A stretch of DNA of 64,000 bases from Planctomycetota bacterium (GTDB taxonomy: Bacteria > Planctomycetota > B15-G4). Of the stretch, positions 26,724 through 37,364 are shown piece after piece. The notes beneath the pieces are model-generated. The model was given only the letters and a program-made list of their open reading frames with translations. It ran no database searches and was not told the DNA's origin. The position numbers and the translations under genes are program-made. Positions within the stretch are counted from its first letter, which is position 1, and every line of letters starts with the position of its first letter. The stretch is taken from positions 49,261 through 113,260 of the forward strand of contig JAJDEO010000044.1 of assembly GCA_029259745.1 (NCBI GenBank). The letters are read 5' to 3'.

Positions 26724-28075
26724 ACAACGCATTCCCCGCAACCACCGGCGACGTCCTCGTGCGCGGCGGACAGGTCGTGACGGCCAGCGAAGTGCTCGAC
26801 GGCACCGACGTGCTCGTGCGCGACGGCAAGGTCGAAGCGGTTGGCCCCGTGCTCGACGCGCCCGCCGACGTGCCCGTCGTGAACGCCGCCGGGTTGCTCG
26901 TCTTCCCCGGGCTGATCGACACGCAGGTGCATTTCCGCGAGCCGGGCCTCGAGCACAAGGAAGACCTCGCGTCGGGCGCGCTCGCGGCTGTCGCGGGCGG
27001 CATCACGGGCTTCTGTGAGATGCCCAACACGAAGCCGCCGACGACGAACCCCGCCGCGCTGGAAGACAAGCTCGCGCGGGCCGCCGGGCGCTGCCGCGCC
27101 GACCACGCGTTCTTCCTCGGCGCGTCGCGCGAGAACGCCGACCAGCTCGGCGAGTGGGAGACGATGCCGGGCTGCGCGGGCGTCAAGGTGTTCATGGGCT
27201 CGTCGACGGGCACGCTGCTCGTCGACGACGACGAAACGCTCGAACGCGTGCTGCGCTCGGGTTCGCGGCGCGTGGCGATCCACTCCGAAGACGAAGATCG
27301 CCTCGTCGAGTTGGCCCAGGGACGGCCCGAGCACGTCACCGTCGCCGACCACCCGAAGTTGCGCGACATCGAAGCCGCCGTCCGCTCGACGACGCGCCTG
27401 CTCGACCTCGTCGAACGCACGGGCCGGCGCGTCCACATCCTGCACATCTCGACGGCCGACGAGATCGCGATCGTCAAGGAGCGGAACTTGGGCGAGCTCG
27501 TCACGCTCGAGGCCACGCCGAACCACCTCTTCATGTGCGCGCCCGAGTGCTACGAACGCTGGGGCACGCTCGCGCAGATGAACCCGCCCGTGCGTGATCG
27601 CCGTCACCAGGACGCGATCCGCGAGGCCGTCGCCGACGGCACGATCTCGGTGATCGGTTCCGACCACGCGCCGCACACGGCCGAGGAGAAGGCGGGCAGC
27701 TACCCGAACACGCCGAGCGGCATCCCCGGCGTGCAGACGACGGTGCCACTGCTGCTCACGGCTGTCCGCGACGGCTGGCTCACCTACCCGCACATCGTGC
27801 GACTGCTCAGCAAGCGCGCGCGCGAGATCTACGGCTTCGCGACGAAGGGCCCGTTCGAGAAGGGTCGCGACGGCGACGTCGTGATCGTCGACCCGAGCAT
27901 CACCGAGCCGCTCCCGCTGAGCTGGCTGCGTTCGCAAACCGGCTTCTCGCCCTTCGAAGGCATGGAGCTGGCCGGCTGGCCCGTGGCAACGTTCGTGCGC
28001 GGACGACTGGTGTACGCGGCGCACAAGGAAGTGGGCAACCCGATCGGCGCACCGATCGAGTACGCGCTCGGCTGA
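26720..28075 (+). CDS. pyrC: Dihydroorotase
   Basis: A 451-residue amidohydrolase that closes carbamoyl aspartate to dihydroorotate in pyrimidine synthesis. Landmarks are FPGLIDTQVHFREPGLEHKED, the likely carboxylated Lys in GVKVFMGSSTG, SEDEDRL, VHILHIST (His), EATPNHLF (His) and GSDHAPHT (catalytic Asp). The usual H-x-H of the first motif is Q-x-H here (DTQVHF), a variant known in a subgroup of bacterial dihydroorotases. The start at 26720 overlaps the lgt stop by four bases (ATGA), so the two genes are coupled although functionally unrelated. A decayed copy of its 3' end lies about 460 bp downstream. Confidence 0.92.
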   Translation: MNNAFPATTGDVLVRGGQVVTASEVLDGTDVLVRDGKVEAVGPVLDAPADVPVVNAAGLLVFPGLIDTQVHFREPGLEHKEDLASGALAAVAGGITGFCEMPNTKPPTTNPAALEDKLARAAGRCRADHAFFLGASRENADQLGEWETMPGCAGVKVFMGSSTGTLLVDDDETLERVLRSGSRRVAIHSEDEDRLVELAQGRPEHVTVADHPKLRDIEAAVRSTTRLLDLVERTGRRVHILHISTADEIAIVKERNLGELVTLEATPNHLFMCAPECYERWGTLAQMNPPVRDRRHQDAIREAVADGTISVIGSDHAPHTAEEKAGSYPNTPSGIPGVQTTVPLLLTAVRDGWLTYPHIVRLLSKRAREIYGFATKGPFEKGRDGDVVIVDPSITEPLPLSWLRSQTGFSPFEGMELAGWPVATFVRGRLVYAAHKEVGNPIGAPIEYALG

Positions 28076-28086
28076 GGGCGGCGGCT

Positions 28087-28320
28087 TCAGCTTGGCGAGT
28101 CGCTTCCAGGCCCGGAACGCCGGTGGTTGAAGAACACGAGCGTCAGGATCGCCACGCCGCAAAGGATCAGCACGCCCATCGTCAACGTCGCGAGCGGGTG
28201 CGGTGCGCCGTCACCCTGCATCGAAGCGACCCACGCCGCCAAGATGAAGAAGACCGCCGCGAGAGTCAGTCGACCTGGCGTGCCGTCCACCCATCGGTTC
28301 GGATCGCGCTCTCCGGTCAT
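28087..28320 (-). CDS. Small two-span membrane protein
   Basis: A 77-residue protein with two hydrophobic helices (about 18-34, LTLAAVFFILAAWVAS, and 43-65, ATLTMGVLILCGVAILTLVFF) and a basic C-terminal tail. AGGGAGG sits 6 bases before the ATG at 28320, one of the better ribosome-binding sites in the window, which supports expression. It converges on pyrC with an 11-bp gap. I do not recognise a family. Confidence 0.65.
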   Translation of the reverse strand: MTGERDPNRWVDGTPGRLTLAAVFFILAAWVASMQGDGAPHPLATLTMGVLILCGVAILTLVFFNHRRSGPGSDSPS

Positions 28321-28472
28321 GTCACGCCTCCCTGTGCCCGCTCAAGTCGTCCCGAAGGAGCACGCCGTTGAGTCCTCGGATCCTGGCCTCCAATGTACGA
28401 CACCAAGCTGCCGGGGCCGACGTCCGCAGGGTCGATCGCCTTCACGACGTCATCATCGCTGCGCCCGAGCGA

Positions 28473-28525
28473 CTACCGCCGCAACAGCATCGCCGGGAGC
28501 GGCTTTGGCACGCGTGTGCGCGCGA
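28473..28525 (-). pseudogene. Relic of the 3' end of an anti-sigma-like gene
   Basis: The minus strand ends TRVPKPLPAMLLRR-stop, closely matching the last residues of the protein at 30644-31180 (TRVAKPLRAVLLRR-stop). By hand, 39 of 47 bases agree from 28471, including the TAG stop and the bases just after it. Upstream of this the similarity ends abruptly and no open frame with the rest of the protein remains. Confidence 0.6.
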
Positions 28526-28533
28526 GCCCGGAC

Positions 28534-28763
28534 CCGTCCGAACGAGAAAGGTCGCGACAGCGATGTCGCCATCGTCGATCCGAGCAACGCCGATGCCGTT
28601 TCCGCTGAGCTGGCTGCGTTCGCAAACCGCCTTCTCGCGGTTCGAAGGCGCCGAGCTTGCCGGCTGGCCCATCGCGACCTTCGTGCGCGGACGGTTCGTG
28701 TACGCGGAGCACGATAAGGTCAACGAGCCCTGCACCGCGCCGATCGATTACACCCTCGGCTGA
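28534..28763 (+). pseudogene. Frameshifted relic of the 3' end of pyrC
   Basis: About 230 bases match the last 230 bases of pyrC (about 27850-28075). The first part reads NEKGRDSDVAIVDPSN, like FEKGRDGDVVIVDPSI. A one-base insertion near 28595-28605 then shifts the frame, and the rest reads PLSWLRSQTAFSRFEG through APIDYTLG-stop against PLSWLRSQTGFSPFEG through APIEYALG-stop. The match continues into GGCTGAGGG past the stop. Start and catalytic domain are absent, so it cannot be functional. Confidence 0.75.
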
Positions 28764-28834
28764 GGGTGCTGTGTGCACGGCGAGCCACCGACGCGTTGGC
28801 TACGTCGTCGGCAGCTCCCCGTACCAGCACGGTC

Positions 28835-30421
28835 TCACCAGCCGTTGATCTTGAAGGCCGGCGACAACATCCCACCCAAGACGGGCTCCGATTCCAACCA
28901 ATGATCGATGCCCGTCCCGACCTCATGTGAGGACCAGCCGCGACCAAGCGTGATCTCGATCACGTTGGAGACCTGCATCGGGTCGTCGGGGAACGCCAAC
29001 GGGTTGTTCATCACGACCTGCGAATACAACCGAACGCCATGGAGTTCGACGGATGCCGGTATGGCGAGTTGCGGGACGAGTCCCATCGCAACAGGGAACG
29101 TGACCGGCTGGGAAGTGAGGATCGGATCTTCTCCACCCACGAGGCCCAGAGTCGGATCGTGAGTCAACAAAAGAAAACACTCTGCAACACCGATCGTTAC
29201 CGAACAGACAGTCTCGAGTCCGCTCGAGTCGGTTGCAACGAAGACGACGTCGTGTGTTCCGATGTCGTCGACTCCAGGAGTCCAGTCGAACGTCACGACG
29301 ACAGGATTGCCCTGGGCGGGGAGCACGGGCGTGGTTGTCGCGCCGGTCGGGATCTCGAGAGCGCTCAGGGTGACGATGTCGGAGGTGTCGACATCTGCTC
29401 CGGTGATTGCGAAGCTCAGAGGAATGCCGACACCGGCAGCTATGGTCCCCGCCGCGTCGATGCTGCAGGTCGGGAACGGGACGATTCCGATCGGAGCGAA
29501 CGAGACGTGCTCCCACTGTGCGGGGACCTCGGATCCCGGCGCAAGCGCGAACTCTGTGACCGCGAAGTCGGTGCCATCCCAGCGCACGTGGTAAAGCCCC
29601 GTGGACGCGAAGAACTCCTCCGTGATGAGGATGTCACCCTCCATCCCGGCGAACGTCGAAGGCGGGGCAGCGAGGAGCCGACTGCTGCCAAAGTTGACAC
29701 CGAAGAACCCTTCGCCCGGCCGAATGATGTCTAGGTCTTCTGGGGCAATACCCAGGTTGTAGCTCGTCGCGGACCCTTCACGCGTGATCGACCACAGAAG
29801 GCCCTGAGCCTCAGCACCAGCGAGAATCGTGCCCGCCCACGGCCCGTACTTGTCCGGATCGTCGGGCACGGTGAGTAGCCCTTCCAAATGGACGTTGAGG
29901 TCGACCATGAGCGAAGGCTCGCCCGAGGAGTCGACGCGCCAGACCTCACCCGCAGTCGTGCAGACAATCAAGTCACCGTCAAAGACCCCCGTGCGATCGA
30001 CATACAGCGAACCACGCATGAGCCCATTTCCGGCGCCGGGCAATGACACCCATGGGTTGATCACCGTGGCCCCGTCATCCGTGACGCGAACAATCTCCCC
30101 GTCGTTTCCGTTGCCGGTGAACACATCGCCGACCGTGAAACCACCAGGGTTTCCGATCGAGCGGACCGTTGCGATCTTCAGCTCGTCCGTGAGGCCCGCG
30201 AGCCCCGAGTAGGGAACATTGCTCCCGTCGAACTCAATGCGCTCGAGGTTATGAGGGAGGCCCCCAGAGTAGTTGACCGACAAGATGAGAGAATCCGTCG
30301 GCTCGTGGTAATCGACGCCGATCGGTGTATTAAAGCTCGTCGACAGCTGCGTGAGACTGATCTCCTGAGCAGCAAGACAACTCGCACCAAGACAGACAAC
30401 GGCAACCCGTGAAATAGACAA
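28835..30421 (-). CDS. Secreted propeller-like protein with Ig/cadherin-like domain
   Basis: A 528-residue protein starting at a TTG (30421), supported by GGAGG 7 bases upstream and by the signal peptide MSISRVAVVCLGASCLAAQ. Residues about 20-320 contain repeated beta segments of an SMP-30/NHL-like propeller (TPIGVDYHEPTDSLILSVN, GGFTVGDVFTGNGNDGEIVRVTDDG, GDLIVCTTAGEVWRVDSSGE). Residues about 325-420 resemble an Ig/cadherin-like domain (GIPLSFAITGADVDTSD, VTFDWTPGVDDIGTHDVVFVATDSSG). A C-terminal beta domain follows. It lacks the C-terminal domain of the FG-GAP proteins. Its base composition is less GC-extreme than its neighbours. Function unknown; extracellular binding is likely. Confidence 0.75.
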   Translation of the reverse strand: MSISRVAVVCLGASCLAAQEISLTQLSTSFNTPIGVDYHEPTDSLILSVNYSGGLPHNLERIEFDGSNVPYSGLAGLTDELKIATVRSIGNPGGFTVGDVFTGNGNDGEIVRVTDDGATVINPWVSLPGAGNGLMRGSLYVDRTGVFDGDLIVCTTAGEVWRVDSSGEPSLMVDLNVHLEGLLTVPDDPDKYGPWAGTILAGAEAQGLLWSITREGSATSYNLGIAPEDLDIIRPGEGFFGVNFGSSRLLAAPPSTFAGMEGDILITEEFFASTGLYHVRWDGTDFAVTEFALAPGSEVPAQWEHVSFAPIGIVPFPTCSIDAAGTIAAGVGIPLSFAITGADVDTSDIVTLSALEIPTGATTTPVLPAQGNPVVVTFDWTPGVDDIGTHDVVFVATDSSGLETVCSVTIGVAECFLLLTHDPTLGLVGGEDPILTSQPVTFPVAMGLVPQLAIPASVELHGVRLYSQVVMNNPLAFPDDPMQVSNVIEITLGRGWSSHEVGTGIDHWLESEPVLGGMLSPAFKINGW

Positions 30422-30643
30422 TGCCCTTCCTCCGAACGATGACCTTCAATGCCCCTTTCCGAGGGCGTCTCATAACGGTACATCGATTCTCCAAAGTCCG
30501 CAATGCTGCGAGCCTCGTGGGAGCGCCCGAGGAGCCAATCTCTACCGTTGCCTGGCCGCGACGACGCGTGCGTCGGCTGCGGTCTCCGCGCCTTGATGGC
30601 GGCCCAGCAGACACCGCCGCGAAGGCGCCTCTCACACGGCCGA

Positions 30644-31180
30644 CTACCGCCGCAGCAGCACCGCGCGCAGCGGTTTGGCCACGCGTGTCCAGACGACGGC
30701 CGTCGCTCGCGCGGCGTCGGCTTGGACGCGGTGCCACTCGCCTTCGAAGGGCGTGAACATGGCCGTCGTCCAGCTCGAAGATGGCTCGCCGGCTCCGACG
30801 AACGGGAGGTTGGCGGGGACAGCGAAGAGCGGTTCGACCGACTCGTCATTCGTCGGCGTGATCGGGCCACGCTCTTCCCGCGCAACGAGCGAGTGGTACG
30901 TACCGTCACCGACTGTCTCGATGACCCAGGCCGTGGCCGTGTTGGTCGGCGCGTCTGCGGCGGGCACCTCGGACGTGGCCCACCAGGCGAAGAGCGAGGC
31001 GATGGCGAGCGTGGCTGCGATCGCAGCGGCGCGACGCAGCTGGTGCGTCCACGGCGTGCGAGGCGTGGGCTCGTGGGCAAGAGCGTCGAGAGTGCGGGCG
31101 CGCAGCGCGCGCGACGGGCTCCCCGGGAACGCGAGGGAATCGCGCCGCAGTCGGGCTGCGAGGTGATCGTCGATGGTCAT
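30644..31180 (-). CDS. Probable anti-sigma factor (membrane protein)
   Basis: A 178-residue single-span protein: a cytosolic N-terminal region of about 48 residues (MTIDDHLAARLRRDSLAF), one membrane helix (about 50-68, AAAIAATLAIASLFAWWA) and a periplasmic tail. The start overlaps the sigma-factor stop by four bases (ATGA), the standard arrangement for an ECF sigma factor and its anti-sigma. The usual zinc motif HxxxCxxC is absent, so it would be a non-zinc type. The call rests on context and topology. The end of this gene recurs as a relic at 28473-28525. Confidence 0.65.
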   Translation of the reverse strand: MTIDDHLAARLRRDSLAFPGSPSRALRARTLDALAHEPTPRTPWTHQLRRAAAIAATLAIASLFAWWATSEVPAADAPTNTATAWVIETVGDGTYHSLVAREERGPITPTNDESVEPLFAVPANLPFVGAGEPSSSWTTAMFTPFEGEWHRVQADAARATAVVWTRVAKPLRAVLLRR

Positions 31181-31737
31181 GACGGATCCTCGTCGAGGTG
31201 TTCAGCAAGTTTGCGACGGGCGCGATGGAGGACGACGCGCACCGAGGCCTCGGACTTCCCGAGCACCGAGGCGACGTCGAGCGTGGTGAGCCCTTCGGCA
31301 TAACGCAACCAGAGGGCCGAGCGTTGGTCGGGCGTGAGTACGCGCCCCGCGAGGTGCCAGAGGTTCTGGCGCTGCTCCTCGACGTCGGCAGCATCAGCGA
31401 CCTCACGTGCCACGAGCGTGCGACGATGGTCGTCGTCGAGCGCGCGCGGCCCGCGCGCCGCCGTGCGATGCCAGCTCATGGCCTGCCGCCGACCGATCGT
31501 GAACAGCCACGTCGAGAACGACCACGCCGGGCGGTAGCGATCGAGATGACGCCACGCCCGCACGAAGGTCTGCTGCGTGAGCTCGTCAGCGTCTGCCGCG
31601 CTCCCGGCGAGCACACGCAGAAACCGCCAGAGCGAACGCTCGTACCGGTCGTAGAGCAACTCGAAGGCGCGCGCTGATCCCGCCTGAGCACGACGTGCGA
31701 GTTCCTCGGATGTCGCGACGTCATCCCCTCCGACCAT
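31177..31737 (-). CDS. ECF-type RNA polymerase sigma factor
   Basis: A sigma-70-family factor with region 2 (ELLYDRYERSLWRFLRVLAGSAADADELTQQTFVRAWRHL, including the core-binding and -10-recognition helices) and region 4 (LTPDQRSALWLRYAEGLTTLDVASVLGKSEASVRVVLHRARRKL, a clear helix-turn-helix). I prefer the ATG at 31737 (MVGGDDVATSEEL) because ECF factors start shortly before region 2. An ATG at 31821 would give 214 residues but would overlap the upstream gene and add a low-complexity leader. The stop overlaps the anti-sigma gene. Target promoters cannot be read here. Confidence 0.9.
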   Translation of the reverse strand: MVGGDDVATSEELARRAQAGSARAFELLYDRYERSLWRFLRVLAGSAADADELTQQTFVRAWRHLDRYRPAWSFSTWLFTIGRRQAMSWHRTAARGPRALDDDHRRTLVAREVADAADVEEQRQNLWHLAGRVLTPDQRSALWLRYAEGLTTLDVASVLGKSEASVRVVLHRARRKLAEHLDEDPS

Positions 31738-31811
31738 CTGCGGACGAACACCGCGCTCGACGGCCGCAACCGTCGAACGCGATGCTCCAAGCCCCTGACC
31801 CGTGCGCTTCT

Positions 31812-32840
31812 CTAGCGCCATCCGGTCTTCGAGTCGCCGCTCTTGGGCGGCTGTTTGAGTGACTGCTTCGCACCCTGATCGTGACCGTGCTTCTTTCCGA
31901 AGCGCGCATCGCCGTGCTCGTGGATCAACTGCATGAGACGCGGCGTCGACTGGCGCAGCTGCAAACGCAGCGACGAGCCGTCGGCGCGCAGCGACATGGC
32001 CTGGAGCATGTCGACGAGCGGCTTCGCGTCGGGTTGGTTCTGGGCGAGGATGCCGCCCATCGCGACGAGACCTTGAGCGACCTGCGCGACCTGCGAGGCG
32101 TCATCGGCACTGTTCGTGTCGACGGTCACCTTCACGTACATCTCGTCGCCATCTTCACCGGCCTCGATCACGGCCGACTTCACCATCTTCGCCATGCTCG
32201 AGATGTCCGCCTCGCGCTTGGCGAAGTTCGTCGTCGCCTCACCGGCCGCGATGTAGATCAGCGCACCGGCGCCCGGCGGACTCGCCACCGAGAGCTGGCC
32301 CGACGACTGCATGCTCGGCACTTCGCCGCGCAGCACACGCAGCGCCGCGGTCACGTCGGCGTCGTCGTTCGAGATGATCATGAGACGCTGGTCGGTGCTG
32401 CGATTCTGAGCGACGTAGCTGAAGATCGTCTCTCCTTCGGCCTGCCAACGCTTGAGCGCGAAGCCGTCGACGTTCACCGACTCGTTCGGGACCTCTTGCG
32501 TCAGACGTTCCATCGCCGTTTCGATCGCGCTGTTCGTGGCGATCAGCGCGCAGGCCGACTCGGGGTCGGCACGCGGGCCGAAGATCGTGATCGACGTGAT
32601 GTCGGTCACCGGTGACATCCCGAGCTTCTGGACGACCTCCTGGTAGTCGCTCTCGCTCTTCAGCTCGTCGAGAAGACCGAGTTCTTTAACGAGAGTCGTC
32701 TTCATCAACCCTTCGAGGTTGACGTGGACGACCCAGTTGGCGGAGGCCGGCACCCACTGGCGCTGGAACGACTGGGCCTCGAGAGACGGGGCAAGGGCGA
32801 GGGCTCCTGCGACGAGGAGGGCGGACAGCGAGAGCTTCAT
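31812..32840 (-). CDS. Secreted protein of unknown function
   Basis: A 342-residue protein from the ATG at 32840 with signal peptide MKLSLSALLVAGALALAPSLEAQ. Early in the mature part is WVPASANWVVHVNLEGLMKTTL, a pattern I associate with a family of planctomycete exported proteins of unknown role. Then alternating alpha/beta segments follow (ITSITIFGPRADPESACALIATN, LIYIAAGEATTNFAKREADIS) and a basic, His/Lys-rich low-complexity tail (KKHGHDQGAKQSLKQ). It lies 74 bp upstream of the sigma factor and may be co-transcribed. No catalytic motif seen. Confidence 0.75.
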   Translation of the reverse strand: MKLSLSALLVAGALALAPSLEAQSFQRQWVPASANWVVHVNLEGLMKTTLVKELGLLDELKSESDYQEVVQKLGMSPVTDITSITIFGPRADPESACALIATNSAIETAMERLTQEVPNESVNVDGFALKRWQAEGETIFSYVAQNRSTDQRLMIISNDDADVTAALRVLRGEVPSMQSSGQLSVASPPGAGALIYIAAGEATTNFAKREADISSMAKMVKSAVIEAGEDGDEMYVKVTVDTNSADDASQVAQVAQGLVAMGGILAQNQPDAKPLVDMLQAMSLRADGSSLRLQLRQSTPRLMQLIHEHGDARFGKKHGHDQGAKQSLKQPPKSGDSKTGWR

Positions 32841-33018
32841 GGACAGCGCCTTTCGGTCGAAGCGCGGCGACGTCGACCGATCGACGTCCGGCGCGCACTT
32901 CACTCATTGGACGCCGCGCTTACGCTCCTGCCCAGCCTTCCGTTACGCCACGCCCGCGATCGACAGCTCTGCGCCACACTCTCGATCACGTCGCCACGTC
33001 GTCGCCACGAGACGACCG

Positions 33019-33055
33019 CCAGGCCCTGCGAGCGGCTCGAACTCCCAGGGCCTGG
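33019..33055 (-). terminator. Perfect 10-bp hairpin after the 620-residue lipoprotein gene
   Basis: CCAGGCCCTG (33019-33028) pairs perfectly with CAGGGCCTGG (33046-33055) around a 17-base loop, starting 10 bases beyond the stop at 33065. No U-run follows. Confidence 0.72.
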
Positions 33056-33064
33056 CACACGCCG

Positions 33065-34927
33065 TCACGCGTCCACGTTGGGCAGCCCACCGTCGCGAAT
33101 GAGCGTGATCTTCGAGAGCGTCTCGATCTTCTCGCCGGTCGAGTTCGTCACCGAGATCTGCTTCTCGCCGAAGGTGCTTCCGTCGTCGCCGCGACGCACG
33201 ACGAGCGACTTCGTCGCGCCCGCACTCGTGTACTCGATGCGAACTTCCTTCACCTCGTCGAACGTTCCGGCGCTTGTCGCCTTGACGTCGACGAGCGCGA
33301 TCTTCGCGTCCTCGAGCCAGGGACTCGCCGACTGCACGCCCGACGCCTTGGCGGTCTTGACGGCTTCGAGCTTCGCGACCAGCGTGAGCGGCAGAGAGAT
33401 GAGCTTCGGATTCTTGCCCGCCTTGTCATGCGGGAAGACGATGGCGTAGAGCCCCGGTTCGTGGGCCGCCGGCATACTCGCCGTGAACGTCCACTCGACG
33501 ACCGTGCTCGTCGTGCTCGTCTGCGCCGCCGCGATCGTGGGCAGCGCCGCACCGCCCGCGAGTTCCTTGGCGACGAGCTCGGGCACGATGTCGACGCCCG
33601 CGGGACGCTTGATCTCGACGATGAGGTCCGCCTGAGCCGCGGTGGTCAGCTCCACGTAGCGCGGGGTCAGCAACTTGAAGGCACCTGACGTCTGGGCCTC
33701 GGCAGCTTCGGCCGCCACGGCCTTGGCCTTCACGAGATCGTCGATCGCGTCCTGCACGAGACTTCCATCGAGCACGTCGCTGATGCGGCGGCGCCCCAGA
33801 CGCTCGACGATCTTCCGCTCGCTCTCCGTCAGGTAACGCACAGCTTCTCGCGGCAGCGGTTGGTGACCGTTCGAGACCGAGAACGTCAGCCATGACTTGT
33901 CGCGGTAGAGGTCCCGGTCGGCGCCGGCGACGACGTGCCGCGTGTCATGGTCGAATCGCAGCTGCTCGGACCCGGCCATGAACGCGCCGTTCTTGCGACT
34001 CAGTGGGTCCATACTCGCACGGTCGGGAACGTCGGCAGCGACGCGCGCGACGGCCGCGATCGGCAGGTGCACGATGTCGAGCGCCAGCGCGAACGGCAAC
34101 GCGAACGCGTCGCCAATCGCCCCGCTCGGGACGCAGCCGAGCTGCTTGCCGCCCGCGAACGTCAGGTTCTGCGTGAACGGGAAGAAGTTGAAGAACGGCG
34201 TCGGGACCTCGCGCTTGATGAGGCCGAACGAGCCCGACCGCAGCGGGAGCATCGTCGACGTCGCGCCGGCGTTGCGCGCCCAGACGCCGTCGTCGTACGG
34301 GATCAGGTCGAAGCTCGCCTCGATGACGACGTCGTTGTCGTTCGACGCCGCGATCGTCTTGGCGATCTCCTTGGCGACCTTGATCTCCGCGGCCGTGACG
34401 GGGTCGGCGATCGAGAGGCTCTCGGCGGCACTCGCGACGAAGTCGATGAACGCCGAGGTGTCTTCGCTCTCCTCGCGGTCGTACTCGACGACGCGGATGC
34501 TCACGGAGAGATACTCGCTCTCGAGCGTCGTCGGCCCGTACGAGATGCGACTGATCGATGGCAGCAAACTCCCGTCGGGTTGCTGTCGCATCGGCCCGAG
34601 GATCTTCACGATCTCGTCCTCGTCCTTCTGCCCGGGACCGTCGCGGAAGCTGAACACGACGATCACTTCGTTGATTCCGCCGAGGTCGGGCAGGAACTTC
34701 AAGAACGCCGTGTCGAAGGCCAACTCGAAGGCGTCGTCGCGCGTCGCGGCGTCGCCGTCGTCGCGCGGGATCGCACGCTCCTGGTCGTCGACGCCGAACC
34801 ACGGCCCGCGCAGCGCACGGTCGGTGTCGACGGTGAAGTGCGTAATCTCACCGTTCGTCAACGACGACGTGCAGCCCACGACCAGCACCGCCGCCAGAAT
34901 CCCAAGCGCAGACCAGTTCCTCTTCAT
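33065..34927 (-). CDS. Large predicted lipoprotein, unknown function
   Basis: A 620-residue protein whose N-terminus MKRNWSALGILAAVLVVGC carries a lipobox with Cys19. The mature part has a beta-rich first half (INEVIVVFSFRDGPG, EYLSVSIRVVEYD, VIEASFDLIPYDDG) with a helical middle (about 190-225). In the second half a helical stretch (about 400-440, ESERKIVERLGRRR through KAKAVAAEAAEAQ) leads into one or two Ig-like domains (VEWTFTASMPAAHEPGLYAIVFPHD, VRIEYTSAGATKSLVVRRGDDG). No enzyme motif found. It is its own transcription unit ended by the hairpin at 33019-33055. Confidence 0.75.
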   Translation of the reverse strand: MKRNWSALGILAAVLVVGCTSSLTNGEITHFTVDTDRALRGPWFGVDDQERAIPRDDGDAATRDDAFELAFDTAFLKFLPDLGGINEVIVVFSFRDGPGQKDEDEIVKILGPMRQQPDGSLLPSISRISYGPTTLESEYLSVSIRVVEYDREESEDTSAFIDFVASAAESLSIADPVTAAEIKVAKEIAKTIAASNDNDVVIEASFDLIPYDDGVWARNAGATSTMLPLRSGSFGLIKREVPTPFFNFFPFTQNLTFAGGKQLGCVPSGAIGDAFALPFALALDIVHLPIAAVARVAADVPDRASMDPLSRKNGAFMAGSEQLRFDHDTRHVVAGADRDLYRDKSWLTFSVSNGHQPLPREAVRYLTESERKIVERLGRRRISDVLDGSLVQDAIDDLVKAKAVAAEAAEAQTSGAFKLLTPRYVELTTAAQADLIVEIKRPAGVDIVPELVAKELAGGAALPTIAAAQTSTTSTVVEWTFTASMPAAHEPGLYAIVFPHDKAGKNPKLISLPLTLVAKLEAVKTAKASGVQSASPWLEDAKIALVDVKATSAGTFDEVKEVRIEYTSAGATKSLVVRRGDDGSTFGEKQISVTNSTGEKIETLSKITLIRDGGLPNVDA

Positions 34928-35078
34928 GCCCTCACTCCACTCAATCGGATCGAATGCGAGCGAAAGCCGCCCGCGTCATGTCGATTCACGCGAGTGACGG
35001 TCGTGAACCGCCAACTGAGCAGCGATTTTGGTGGACGGGCCCTGCGCCGGGGCGTCGAGCGTCAGGACATCGAACGCG

Positions 35079-36512
<1,434 letters not shown>

Positions 36513-36563
36513 CTGGCGCTTCTCGCGTGTCTCGCCCGTGAGCGAGCGCACCGTGCGCGCCGC

Positions 36564-37364
36564 TCAGGCCGTGCTGTTGGAGCCTTCAATGTAGGCATAG
36601 GCCGAGTGATTGTGAATCGACTCGAAGTTCTCGACCTCGACGATCCAGCGCGACAGGCGCGCATCACTCTTCAGAGCCGAGGCCACGTCGCGTACGACGT
36701 CCTCGACGAACTTCGGATTCTCGTAGGCTCGTTCGGTGACGAACTTCTCGTCGGGACGCTTCAGCACGCCGTAAACCTCGCACGACGCCTTGTCCTCGAC
36801 GAGGTCGATGATCTCCTCGATCCAGACGGCGCCGGCCGACTCGACCGTGACGGTGATGTGGCCGCGCTGGTTGTGGGCGCCGTACTCGGAGATCTCCTTC
36901 GAACACGGACAGAGCGTGGTGACGGGCACGACGACCTTGAGCGTCTGCGTCGCAACGCCGCTCTGCACCTCGGCGACCAGCTCGACGTCGTAGTCGATCA
37001 GCCCGCGCTCGCCGGACACCGGCGCGGCCTTGTCGACGAAGAACGGGAAAGCCAGCTCGAGTCGCCCCGAGTCGGCCTCGAGTGTGTCCACCATGCGCCG
37101 CGAGAGGGCCTCGATCGACGCGACACTGACCTCACGTCCCTCGTCGCGCAGAACCTGCAAGAAGCGCGACATGTGCGTGCCCTTCTTGTCGTGCGGCAGC
37201 CCGACGTTCATCCCCACCACCGCCACGGTGCTCTGGGCCGCGCCGCTGCGATCGATGAGGCTGAGCGGGTGGCGCACAGCCTTCACGCCGACGCGATCGA
37301 TCGCGATGCGGCGCTTGTCGACGCTGCCCTGCACATCGGGCATCGGGTTGGTGTTGACGGTCAT
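36564..37364 (-). CDS. folE2: GTP cyclohydrolase FolE2
   Basis: A 266-residue type IB GTP cyclohydrolase, catalysing the first step from GTP to 7,8-dihydroneopterin triphosphate for folate (and queuosine) synthesis. I start at the ATG at 37364 ([28 protein letters not shown]), as the longer frame is antisense to a methyltransferase gene. Diagnostic motifs are [14 protein letters not shown], the metal Cys in [21 protein letters not shown], and [22 protein letters not shown]. Type IB enzymes use several divalent metals and are favoured under zinc limitation. It is divergent from the methyltransferase at 37461. Confidence 0.96.
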   Translation of the reverse strand: MTVNTNPMPDVQGSVDKRRIAIDRVGVKAVRHPLSLIDRSGAAQSTVAVVGMNVGLPHDKKGTHMSRFLQVLRDEGREVSVASIEALSRRMVDTLEADSGRLELAFPFFVDKAAPVSGERGLIDYDVELVAEVQSGVATQTLKVVVPVTTLCPCSKEISEYGAHNQRGHITVTVESAGAVWIEEIIDLVEDKASCEVYGVLKRPDEKFVTERAYENPKFVEDVVRDVASALKSDARLSRWIVEVENFESIHNHSAYAYIEGSNSTA

